DNA from: Pseudeuparius sepicola
Taxonomy: Eukaryota; Arthropoda; Insecta; Coleoptera; Anthribidae
Direction: 5' to 3'
Assembly: GCA_963920635.1 (NCBI GenBank)
Contig: OY987299.1
Span: 22,274,901 to 22,338,900, forward strand
Length of the DNA stretch: 64,000 nt
Under the pieces are notes generated by a model that saw only the letters and a program-made list of their open reading frames with translations, made no database searches and was not told where the DNA came from. Of this stretch, positions 33,590 through 43,504 are shown piece after piece. Position 1 is the stretch's first letter; every line of letters begins with the position of its first letter. The position numbers and the translations under genes were made by a program.

Positions 33590-33831
33590 ACTCTATAACT
33601 ACCAGGAAGAAAACAAAAAAGATATTATTTAACATATACATGAAAAACTATAAAATGGCTGCAGTAAATTGTAAAACAGGTAAAATGGAAAATGGATTTC
33701 TTCTAGACCATAAGTAGGTATCCACTTTCCAATTGTAAACGTATCGCGTCTCAATAAAACTTTGTGTAAGAAAATTGTCATTGACTGTAAAAAACTTGAG
33801 ATTTTTTCATACAAAAATATTGTACGTAGAG
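33590..33831. other. AT-rich spacer
   Basis: Nothing recognised. Confidence 0.4.
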
Positions 33832-34445
33832 TTAATAGTTATTTATGTACCAAGGCACTGAAGTTCAACTTTTTATGACTCATGTGGAATTTAGTTGCCG
33901 AGGCCTCTGGCCGAGGCAAATAAACCACATGAGTCATAAAAAGAACTTCAGTGCCGAGGTACATCTTATATTTTTTTTTGAAATCGGAAAAAAAAGTTTT
34001 ATTGGACAAGAAAATTAATAAGGGATCACCCGTCCATGAACCGACTACGCGCGGCGCTGCTTGACTTTGACGATCGCTCTATATAGGTCAAGTATGATGA
34101 GACACGGCACCTTCTGACAGAAAAGCTAAACTGCTGCTTCTTGTGCAGCCTACAAAACAAATCTATTGATATTCAAAATTACTAAAATATGTATACTGAA
34201 GGATTGCGCTTCTATAGGAAACAATTTCGCAATGTGTACGAAAAGTTAAATGGGCCTTTATCGGCCGGGTTTTGAATATTTGGTCACTTTTGACGGGCGA
34301 TTTCTCCGCGTCTGACGTTTGATGTTTACATCTCGCCAAGGCCTACTTATTGAAAAAATCGTACAATAATGGGCTACATTATTGTACGATTTCTGTGCTT
34401 TTAATGACGATTTTGGGACACTTTACTGCCGATTTCAAGAAAATT
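33832..34445 (+). mobile_element. Conserved-hairpin repeat, copy 2 (uninterrupted)
   Basis: The most complete copy: the 116-bp hairpin at 33847-33962, GGGATCACCCGTCCATG, the AGGCCTACTTATTG word, a second hairpin (AAATCGTACAATAATG against CATTATTGTACGATTT, 34356-34392), and the tail TTTGGGACACTTTACTGCCG. Copy 1 lacks the second hairpin because of its insertion. Non-coding. Confidence 0.75.
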
Positions 34446-35793
34446 GTTTTAACAGTCGAACTAATGAAAACCCAAAATTGTAACTGTCTTTACAAAGTAA
34501 ATTATAAAAACTATCTGAATTGCAATTAACTTACCTGAAAACGTCCATTTTGTCAGATACAATGGGATGACACAAAAAATTTTGAGGAAATAATGCGAAA
34601 TTGAATAGAATAAGAATAGAAATGCAAAAAAGTGAAAATCTCAAAAAAGTACAATAATGTTCTTGCATGCGTGTCTCGATAAGTATGTAGAATTTAGAAA
34701 TCAAAAATGTTGGCAATAAAAATAAGAATATCTACTGTGAAATAAAAACAATGCAATTTATTTGATCAGTTTTGCGAAGATAATCTGCATGCATATTTAT
34801 GTTGTTATTTTCTATTTTGTAATAAAACTGCGAAACTTCAAATTTTGTTTCATTTGTAAAAAGAGGCCGAGGGCTTCAAGTTTGGCAAAACCGGCACTGG
34901 CCACACTGCGATCGACCAACGGCAACTGCAGCGGCAACGCCGGCAACTGCCGCGGTTTCTCTTAGAAAAAGGGTAAGGGGTAGGTTCATTCTCTACACAG
35001 TCAAATGAATCTGAAATTAAGAATATATTGTTATGGATTTTGCAAACAGAGGTACCTATAAGTTTTGAAGTAATAGACAAATTTGTCTTTTCTTTTCAAG
35101 TGCTATGTTTTGACGACAATTTTATCTTCTGCAACTCCGTTTCTGGGCATTGTTGCTTTCAATCCTTTTCAATAGAATGATTTATAAGGTACGAACCGTA
35201 ATTAAAGATTTTGGGAACCCCTGGAGTTAGCTCTCCTCGCAGGCAGACATAATTTTTACTGGCAATAGTGGCATTCTTTCCGTCGAACTTTATGTTGCCA
35301 CACTTTAGGTTTATCTTCAGCTGCGAACTTGTCTGACAAAACCATTTCATTAGCTGCCTTTCCTCGCCCTAATACGACGAAACAATAAATTCGATCTCGT
35401 GCCTCTGCCGATTGCCGTCCATGGCCCTATACGCCCATTGTCCGCCCCGGTGGGGGAACAAGGGCGTTTTTTCGGTGCATCCGGGGTATAGAGCGAAATG
35501 TAAATGAAACCCGATTCTTGACCCTTTCCGATCCGGCCCTCCGGCGGCCCTCGACGGCGAGGGTGAGGAAATCACTAAGTACGGGCCGGCACGCAACCGG
35601 CCGGCAAATTGCGAGTTTTAAATCGATTTTACAATAAATCGTCTTCAATTCGGGGCGGCGGACGCCTTACAAATGGAACCGAATCCAATTAACATTTCGA
35701 GCGGATGCGCGCTGAAGTCTTATTCCTCCAGGGCCGGACGCCCGGACTAGAGGTTGCCGCCGATCCCCGCGCGTCCTGGATTTGTACCAACCA
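34446..35793. promoter_or_regulatory. Non-repetitive DNA with two GC-rich islands
   Basis: 34860-34970 and 35385-35793 are GC-rich, unlike their surroundings, and match nothing else here. The first contains GGCAACTGCAGCGGCAACGC-type repeats; the second has several open but overlapping frames and no recognised motif. A hAT element (35802) landed at the edge of the second island, which may continue after 39369. Possible regulatory DNA or weak exons. Confidence 0.3.
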
Positions 35794-35866
35794 CGCGCCA
35801 ACAAGGGCGTAGATACCTTTTTCTTCCGGTGGGGGTAATGGTAATACCACAGACTAACGAGTAAGC

Positions 35867-36974
35867 CACGGGCGTAGCCAAGGGGGGGGGGTTCGGGGGT
35901 TCAAACCCCCCCCCCCCCCGAAATAGGCAAAATATTACCTAATATTATACCGAAAAAATACGAGGAGTGAAGAGTTAAATTATTATTACGTTTGAATATA
36001 TGTAGTAATAGTAGCGCCTAGCGCCATCTTTTGACGAGAGGCAGACGCAGTTGCAGCCGAACTATTTTGTATTGTAGGGACACTTTGCGTTGTTTCTCGA
36101 GTATTCGCCACGCCCCTCGGTCGAAATGAGCGGAACTTTGTGGAAGTTCGTGGAAGTTTCTGGACGGCTACTGGGCTGCTATATAAGCGGCGCGTGACCG
36201 CGCTTACGGCAGTATTGTTCCATGCGAACTCGAAGCGAATAAAAGTGAAAAGTGGTGAACGAATAGTGAAGAAAATTAAGTGTACCGTATAAGTGAGTAA
36301 TTATTTTAGTGCACTGTTATTCGATGACCTTGTTAAGGATAGATACGTGAATCATTATTACTGTCGAAAAATGGAGGGGAAAAAAAAGGAAGGGTGATAA
36401 ACCTAAAGGTATGGACTACTGGAAAAAGTGGTGTAGTCAAGGTCAAGGGGTTTCTAATAAAGAAACAAATTTGGATTTAGCTATCAAAGCTTCAGCTACC
36501 TTGCATGCGGATAAGAAGACTGCCTACCCCGAAATCTAGTTTGGAATGCCTAGATATGTGCGATAAAAACCTTTATCCTAATATTTACACATTACTACAA
36601 ATCTTGGCTACCATTCCTGTATCCACTGCTACCCCAGAAAGGTCTTTCTCGAGCCTAAGGAGACTGAAAAACTATTTACGAAACACTACAAGTGAAAACA
36701 GACTTAATGGTTTGGCTCTAATGAACATTCACTATGGAACAGAAATTCATGCAGATGAAGTAGTGGATATATTTAAAAGAAAAAGCCGAAGATTTCTTCT
36801 TTAATGGTTTTAGATTTAGCGCAGAGGAACGAAGTTAATTTATCCATTTCATTTAAAGTTAAGAACTTTATAAATATGAATATATATTAAATTTCATGTA
36901 AGTATATTTTTGTTGTTTTATTTACTTCTCAAACTAACCCCCCCCCCCAAAACTAAATCCTGGCTACGCCCGTG
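35867..36974 (+). mobile_element. hAT element, family B, copy 2 (complete, 1108 bp)
   Basis: The ends CACGGGCGTAGCCA and TGGCTACGCCCGTG are bounded by the 8-bp duplication GAGTAAGC (35859-35866 and 36975-36982). Long G and C runs sit inside the left end. It carries the same heat-shock-like promoter and deleted transposase as 23224-24292, so both derive from one internally deleted master. Confidence 0.94.
36372..36804 (+). pseudogene. Internally deleted hAT transposase, family B copy 2
   Basis: As in copy 1: a short first frame, broken here by a changed A-run (36378-36386), and a second frame ending at 36804 with TPERSFSSLRRLKNYLRN and LNGLALMNIHYG. No catalytic core or zinc finger. Confidence 0.75.
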
Positions 36975-37145
36975 GAGTAAGCTATTTATTCTGTGGTAAT
37001 ACCTACTATTTATAGTTCGTCTGTTGCCCAATTATTAGGTTTTATTGCGATTTTATAGGTGGGTAGGTATGCATAAGTAAAGACTATTATAAAGCCAAAT
37101 AAAACCAACACTAGTAATATACTGAATAACAATATAGGTACTATA

Positions 37146-38000
37146 CAGGGTGAGTTTTTTTCGATGCCCACTAAGGGGATATCGGAAACTAGCAGAGCTA
37201 GAAAAAAGGTTAAATGGGGAAATAATTGCAGTTTTCAATGCTCAATCTAATGCCCCTTTTGGATTTTTAAAAAAGTTCATGGCTCACTAGATATTTTGAA
37301 AAGAGTGATTTTGGCTATTTCATCAGATCTCTGTAGCTCCGTTATTTCTGATTATACAGAAAAACTGTAGAGACAAAAATTGTAGATAATTTTGGGCTTA
37401 ATAAGATAGTCTGATCAAATTTTTTATGTTGTTTGTGATTTTTGAGATATGACATAAATTTGTGTTTTTTTAAATGTAAATTATAGTTGGCTGTGGCCTT
37501 ATCAAATCGGCCATTTTTTGGGCTTTCCAAAGATATAATACTCGGCATAGTTATTATAAAAAATAAAAGAGCTATGGATAATTTTCTGATTTTTTTTTTA
37601 ATTTTCACATTATCAGAAATGGAATATTTTCATAATTTGATAAGGCCACAGCCAACTATGATTTTCATTAAAAAAAACAAGTTTATGTCATATCTCAAAA
37701 ATCACAAACAACATAAAAAAAATTGAATTAGATTATCTTATTAAAGCCAACATTATCTACAATTTTTGTCTCTACAGTTTTTCTGTAGGTATAATCAGAA
37801 ATAACGGAGCTACAGAGATATGATGAAATAGCAAAAAGTCACTCTTTTCAAAATATCTAGTGAGCCATGAACTTTTTTAAAAATCCAAAAGGGGCATTAG
37901 ATTGAGCGTTCAAAACTGCAATTCTTTCCCCATTTAACCTTTGTTCTAGCTCTGCTAGTTTCCGAGATCCCGATAGTGGGCATAGAAAAAAACTCGCCCT
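37146..38000. mobile_element. CAGGGTGAG-ended foldback; empty site known
   Basis: CAGGGTGAGTTTTTTTCGAT at 37146 faces ATAGAAAAAAACTCGCCCT at 38000. The arms are ~330 bases; GCCCCTTTTGGATTTTTAAA on the left faces TTTAAAAATCCAAAAGGGGC on the right. Copy 1 of hAT A shows the empty site ACTATATACTT, so the target duplication is ATA or TATA. Non-coding loop at about 37490-37690. Confidence 0.88.
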
Positions 38001-38234
38001 ATATACTTAAAACAAAGAACAATGAAACAAACTCAAAATAAAAAATGATAAAAAATATAAAAATAAAATAAATACTTTTTCTTTGATGAAAACAGAAACA
38101 AAACAAAAAAATAACAAGGAAAAAAATAAATCAGACTTTAAAAAACCTAATCTTAAAGAAATCATTTATAAACTAAAAAAATCAGTCAAAATATAAAAAA
38201 TATATCCACACATAAACCAGTTTTTATAGAACTA

Positions 38235-38430
38235 AATCTAAAATCCTTTTGTTACTGTTATTGGCAAATCTGTTGCTTTAGGGCAAGGTTTTATATCCCG
38301 TGAATATTATGTAAAAGCGCCAACCCTACAACCCTCTCCTGTCCCATAGTGGACCTCAACCAAGATTTGAGTCTTTTTAAAGATGAAAAACTTCTTTCGG
38401 CCGAGGCTACACTTACAGGCAGTGCACACA
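38235..38430 (-). pseudogene. hAT transposase C-terminal region, family A copy 2
   Basis: The minus strand reads LPVSVASAERSFSSLKRLKS, then WLRSTMGQERVVGLALLH, as in copy 1 but frameshifted at a different place near the end. The remaining transposase is absent. Confidence 0.7.
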
Positions 38431-38465
38431 GAATTTTCAAAAGTTCATATATATTTTTGGATATA

Positions 38466-39140
38466 CAGGGTGATTCAAAACTATGCGGCACCCTTTCAGG
38501 GGCGTAATTTATTCGTTAAAATAAGACGAAAAGTTCATATTAACATGGGTCCAAAAACTCTTCGTTTCGAAGATACAGGGTGATTAAACTTTGAAAAAAT
38601 ATCGATTTTTCTTTATACCTTCCAAACCAATAAGAATATTTAAACCAAATTTGGTACACAATAATACCATCATGGGGTTGTCATAAGAAATGCTAAAATC
38701 AGGTCGCGAAAGTATCCAGTAATTAAAATAGTATGGCCCTGTACAATACAACAATTTATTGTTATTGAATAAACAATACAATTTGGAACAACAAATGCCT
38801 CTTTCATTTTTTTCATATCTCTCTCCCTTTCGCGGAAAGTTGGAGTTTTCCAGTTTGTCGTCTTTTTTCGACTCGAACGCTTTTTCGGGTTGAGGTATGT
38901 AACTATTTTATTTGAAGTAAACGAAATAATTTTCAAATGGAATGGCAGTAGGAGTATGTAATTTTTGTTACTAGTAAGGCGCTAAGGCATAAAAAATAAT
39001 TGATTGTTAATCGATATTTTTTTTAAAGTTTAATCACCCTGTATTTTCGTAACGAAGAGTTTTTGGGCCCATGTTAATATGAACTTTTCGTCTTATTTTA
39101 ACGAGTAAAGTACGCCCCTGAAAGGGTGCCGCATAGCTTT
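38466..39140. mobile_element. Foldback inside a foldback (CAGGGTGATTC and CAGGGTGATTA)
   Basis: Outer: CAGGGTGATTCAAAACTATG at 38466 with arm AACTTTTCGTC/GACGAAAAGTT and GGTGCCGC/GCGGCACC; its right terminus is lost after GCATAGCTTT near 39140. Inner: CAGGGTGATTAAACTTTG at 38576 mirrored by TTTAATCACCCTG ending at 39041, inserted exactly at the loop of the outer hairpin. A word like the outer arm occurs at 62155-62180. Non-coding. Confidence 0.75.
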
Positions 39141-39369
39141 ATATTAGGATCAGGATCACACAAAGGTAATGTTTCAGAAGCAGAATTTGGCAGACTTTCT
39201 TTAGTTTTTTACAGAGTTCATTATAAAAATTAATAATAGAATAATATTTTTATTTTCTATTATAGACGTGTCGTGGTAATAGCCCAGTGGTTAAGGTTCT
39301 TTATTTTGTTCTTGGGGGGGCGGTAGTTACCCCCCCTCTACCCCCCGTATCTACGCCCTTGCGCGCCAA

Positions 39370-40221
39370 CCGTGTGAAAGAAAACCATAATAATGCCCAT
39401 GTGGTATAACTTTTTTTCACGTCCTCTAGGGGTAGATATATGTCAATAATCAAGTGTCACAAAACATGATACCAAAATGATCGAATAGACGTAGTCAGAG
39501 AAATATGTGGGTAACAGTTCCTACTAAAATTAAATATAGGCCAATGACGTCAAAACCTATAGACGTGGTGCCCCATTGTTAAAATGCCCTTTATTTTGAC
39601 TCCAAGATTAAGTATATCCATACTACTCTAAAAACATGCTACAAACAAAGACAGAAAGTTAACCATCAACCAACTATACACTCGGTGATTCCCGGTTATA
39701 GTTCCTCCAGAATCACACTTAGATATCCCATGTTTTCTCTTGTTTGGGGGCGCCGGAAGCATCGGAACGTCACCTGAAGACGGTCTAACGACGCCAGCCT
39801 CCGAGCCCAGAGTCGAAATAAGTTCGCTACGGCTCGACAAAAAGGCGCAATTTCTGACAATCTCGCGAGATTTTCGGAATAATTTAATGGAGCGCTTAGA
39901 TTGTGATTAGTTCTGGGCGTCAAGCGTTTATCAAAACAAACCTGTCTATAGGTTCTGACGTCATTGATATAGGCCCAGTTTTCAAACCCAGTCCGGTTCT
40001 GTGTCCACGCGTATTATACGTGCAAATTATGGGATGTGGGATGCGGCCCAGTTCGACCGAGGATGGATCATCGAAGCTGCTGGTTGCTAGTATACGATGC
40101 TGGAAGGGCGATCAGAAGTCACTATATTGATTTTATAAATCAGCAAATCGACTTCCCTAAATTAAATAAAATAGCTTAAGACGGATTTAGGTATATGGAT
40201 ATCTAGATTTGTACATACTTA
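39370..40221. other. Non-coding DNA with a short-armed inverted repeat
   Basis: ATATAGGCCAATGACGTCAA (39535) faces TGACGTCATTGATATAGGCC (39958) and CCTATAGACG faces GTCTATAGG, giving an element-like span of about 39532-39980. 39700-40130 is GC-richer. No recognisable protein. Confidence 0.4.
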
Positions 40222-41888
40222 CACTGTTAAAAATCGATTTAAAATTACAGGCATTTTCATGTGAAAGTAACGGGTTTTTACACGATTTATCATGTACTAT
40301 GTGAATATACATTCAAAATCATGAAAAAATACAGACTTATAGTACCTTTACCCTTTTTTTGTGATTTTACCTTCGTCCAATGTAAAAATACAACTGAAAG
40401 AGGTAAAGTTTCGTCGAGCTATTTTATTTTTACTCTTTACTGTTGAAAATTACGTTGCGAAAGCGAAAATACATCAACTTTGGTATATTTTTACATGTTT
40501 GAAGGTGGGAGTAGGCTCTAGCGTTACGGAATTGCATCATAATTTCTCTAGTAAGCACTTTGGGCGGTCGCCCATTGTCGTCGTCTACCAAGCGCAACAC
40601 GGGAACCGTTGCGTTTGCGTTATAACTTTTGAATCCATCAAAAACAGTTTGTTAGTACCTATGTGTTGTGAAGAGGAAAAATACGGTAAGTACTAGAAAA
40701 TGTTGTCAATGTCATCTCTTGTTAATCCCAACCGGAAATGCACAAGTGTTTCTTTTTATTTAATTTTATTTTATTTATATACATTTTTGTATAAAAATAA
40801 ATTATTATTCCAAACATAGAGGTTAAAAACCTGTAACTATTTTTTACATAATAGGTCGATTTTGATGTTTAAAAGAGCGCCTTTTTTTATTTATGATAAT
40901 AAAGGTCTTGCCATTAAAAATAAATATTTTATTATATTTTTTAGGGAGCCGCCCTTTACGTCCGAGCGCACCGCAGCCTCGCGGTCTTATTCCGCTTTTC
41001 TCTCGTTTTATTTTACTGCACTACAGGTTCCTTGCTGATCTTTTGCAGTAGTCTTCTGGTGCCAATCTTGGAGTTCATATATTGACTGTCTTCTGTGGTC
41101 CAGGGCCACATATTCACAGAGCTGTTCCCGATTCCCTATTGCATAGTCTGCATTTAAGGTCTCTGTTTTACAGTCCAAATTTGCATAGGGCTATGTGAAC
41201 CGTAAGGAGCCCTATTACTGTAGCTTTCTGCTCTTCAGCTAGTGATTTGTTTTTTTCGTTTAATAAATAAAAGAAACGCCACCTTCATAAGAAGTGTAAA
41301 ATTGAAGGTAAGTTAATGTAATTTTACCTTGTTGTTTACTGGAAAACAAATTGAAGAATGTAGAATTGCAGGCAATTAATGTAATTTTACTTCATTCACT
41401 TTTTAAAGAGTGTAAATTGACATAAGCATACATATAGCAATTGTATGAAATTACTTGTCGTTTACTGTAAATTTAACACGTGAAACGCCCCAGTTACAAA
41501 TCGGTATGCATGATTCCACGATATTTCTAGTAATTTTAATTCGCAAATCTCCACTATACCGAAATAGGTATTGTAAATTTAAATAATTTTTCACGAAATT
41601 TTAATTGCGAATTTGTAATAATACATGTAATTTAGTGTAAATTTTCGTCGTAATATTACAATATTAAAGTAAATTTACGAACATAGTGAAGTATATTTAA
41701 AAGCGCAGTCTGTAAGTTTACCTGTCGGTTTCGGTATATTTACTACTAGATCCAAGTAATAATACCTTAGACATTAAGTAATTTTTAAATGTAATTATAC
41801 AACGAGTCCTCAAAATTACTCGATGAAGTTTATTATTACAGTACATTTTGGTTGTAACATGATTACAGCGAATTCGTTTTTAACAGTG
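40222..41888. mobile_element. CACTGTTAAAAA-ended element with 6-bp TSD and motif arrays
   Basis: CACTGTTAAAAATCG and CGTTTTTAACAGTG end the element; TACTTA occurs directly outside both (40216-40221 and 41889-41894), a 6-bp duplication. From 41285 to 41880 words like GTAATTTTAC and GTAAATTTAC occur about a dozen times in both orientations, with fewer at the left end. The centre (40920-41260) is GC-richer and contains a non-LTR fragment on the minus strand. No transposase seen; the superfamily is uncertain. Confidence 0.75.
40985..41225 (-). pseudogene. Non-LTR retrotransposon C-terminal fragment
   Basis: On the minus strand one frame reads GLLTVHIALCKFGL, a stop, then LKCRLCNRES; after a frameshift it continues EQLCEYVALDHRRQSIYELQ. 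This order matches the C-terminal tail of Jockey-type non-LTR polyproteins (helical segment, CxxC...HxxxC knuckle, then the L..RR...LG segment), with the His lost. Stops and shifts show it is dead. It lies inside the 40222-41888 element, either captured or inserted. Confidence 0.5.
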
Positions 41889-41894
41889 TACTTA

Positions 41895-42207
41895 CAAGAT
41901 CGTGTTTATGATTATTATTTAGTAGATTTCTAAACGTATCATTAAAAACTGTTTTAACTTATAGATAACTTTTGTTTTGTTAGGTTGACAGACAGAATTC
42001 TGTCAAAAATAAATTTGCATTTGTGTTTTTCCAAAATGAAACAGCATATATAAAGAAAAAGACCAAGAACAAAATTACCACAGTTAATTTACATCAAGTT
42101 TTTACTCATAATAGGTTACCAACTTCAAGTTTTTTCATTGATTTAATCTGTTTGACGTTGAAATTTTGACAAATTTTCTCCTCCGGCGCAATTTTTAACC
42201 ACGACGA
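41895..42207. other. AT-rich spacer
   Basis: No gene or paired structure seen. Confidence 0.4.
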
Positions 42208-42420
42208 TTAAATTTTAAATGAAATGAAGCAAAGTTTATTTTTGAAGTAATATTTTGGAACTATATTATTTTCCACTCCCTCCCCTTCTAGAAAAACCCC
42301 TAAAATTGTTGCAATTCGTGCTGTAGCTATAGAGCAATCAAGATTTCGATAACAAATTGCAACAATTTCTACCCGTTCCGCGATAGAATAAACCATTTTG
42401 AAACTATCTCGTGGTTCCAA
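42208..42420 (-). pseudogene. Transposase N-terminal fragment, DUF4817-like helix-turn-helix
   Basis: From an ATG at 42396 the minus strand reads MVYSIAERVEIVAICYRNLD then CSIATARI, which fits the DUF4817 helix-turn-helix found at the N-terminus of many insect mariner-like transposases. After about 30 residues the similarity stops (ATILGVFLEGEG), so the rest is deleted or replaced. Only a fragment; no catalytic triad. ACAAAATACTGTCACAAAAA lies upstream on the minus strand and may be near the element end. Confidence 0.5.
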
Positions 42421-42588
42421 GCAAACGGGAACTTTTTTTGTGACAGTATTTTGTTACATATTATTTTAAAAAGATATAAAGTTGGAATTCGAATGAACTT
42501 TTTTGTTTTGCTTCAGCTTTTTCATTTGTGACTTTTTTGTAAACTGATCGACACGTCAATAAAAACTATGTAATTTGGTTGTGTGTAG

Positions 42589-42633
42589 TACCACAGACCT
42601 ATAAGCTTCGCTAAGCTATATACGTCTGTGGTA
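42589..42633. repeat. 45-bp mini-hairpin with TACCACAGAC ends
   Basis: TACCACAGAC (42589-42598) and GTCTGTGGTA (42624-42633) enclose AAGCTTCGCTAAGCT-like sequence. A further TACCACAGA follows at 42635. The family also occurs, split by a hAT, at 35845-36998. Confidence 0.6.
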
Positions 42634-42643
42634 GTACCACAGA

Positions 42644-43504
42644 AATTCTAAAAACGAGACATCACTGTATTCTCAATAAAAAGGGCTTTCAAATTATGCG
42701 CCACAAGGGGGGTAGTTCCATTTGAAATTTTGCTAGGGGTTGCTAGGGATTAGAGGGATGAACATATCGGGTTGGCTTGACTAGCCCCAAGAACAAAAAT
42801 CGAAAGTTCTCGGCGAATTTTCAAATATTTTTCGGTTTTCTAATTTTTGGTGGGTCCAGTTTTCGTTGGGAATCCCTCTATATGTAATCTAAAACACATT
42901 AGAACAATGTTTTCTAATGTATAGGTAACGTCTGCCCTATATAGTTTGTGTCCAGTTCAAATAATTTTATCAGCTATTGAAGATTGCATAGTCTGCATAA
43001 ATTTCCACTACTTTTTGGATACAATCCAAAATACATCGTTTATTGGCGGTTGTGGTTGTGCACTAGGATTTGGAGTTAATTTTTAATAATTACAAGAAAA
43101 GGTGATAATTAATTATTACATTTACACTCGCTAATCTTACATCCTTATTAATTTTTAATCTAAAATATGAGATAAAATACATCTTATTATGCAGATACTT
43201 AATTATTCATTATCTTCCATTTATTCTATAGAACATCTTCTTTGCTATTTTCTCTAGTGTTTTCTGTAATAATAAATCTGCAGAACATTTTGTGATAGTG
43301 GAGTCATTTGAAATAATTCCCAGAGATTTTACACTTCTTGCTAGAATGCGCGCTAAACGCGCTAAACCATATTATATATTATTTTCTTCATACCAGGTAT
43401 TTGGTTATTTCTAATAATCGAGCAGCTGCAACCAATGCTTGAAAACTACCTAATGTGCAACATTTTACATTTTTCTTTCAAATTATTTTAAAGACAACAA
43501 AGAT
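42644..43504. other. AT-rich non-coding DNA
   Basis: Words of the next complex (ACAAGAAAAGGTGATAATTA near 43092) appear here in diverged form. Otherwise nothing recognised. Confidence 0.4.

Larger units (their letters stand above)
35845..36998. repeat. ~38-bp mini-hairpin with TACCACAGA ends, split by a hAT
   Basis: TACCACAGACTAACGAGTAAGC (in two parts: 35845-35854 and on to 35866) continues after the hAT B element and its duplication as TATTTATTCTGTGGTA ending at 36998. Copy 1 of hAT A lacks it. A second example is at 42589-42633. It is remarkably short for a mobile element. Confidence 0.5.
35802..39361 (-). mobile_element. hAT element, family A, copy 2, with nested insertions
   Basis: The ends CAAGGGCGTAGAT and ATCTACGCCCTTG lie inside a perfect 8-bp duplication CGCGCCAA (35794-35801 and 39362-39369). 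Aligning with copy 1 (12112-12962) shows a similar short core interrupted by a ~38-bp mini-hairpin, a hAT family B element inside that hairpin, a CAGGGTGAG foldback at 37146-38000 and a foldback inside a foldback at 38466-39140. Confidence 0.93.

Noticed and set aside
37342..37726. Paired ORFs sharing FMSYLKNHKQHKK
   Set aside because: The identical peptide on opposite strands is produced by the palindrome arms.
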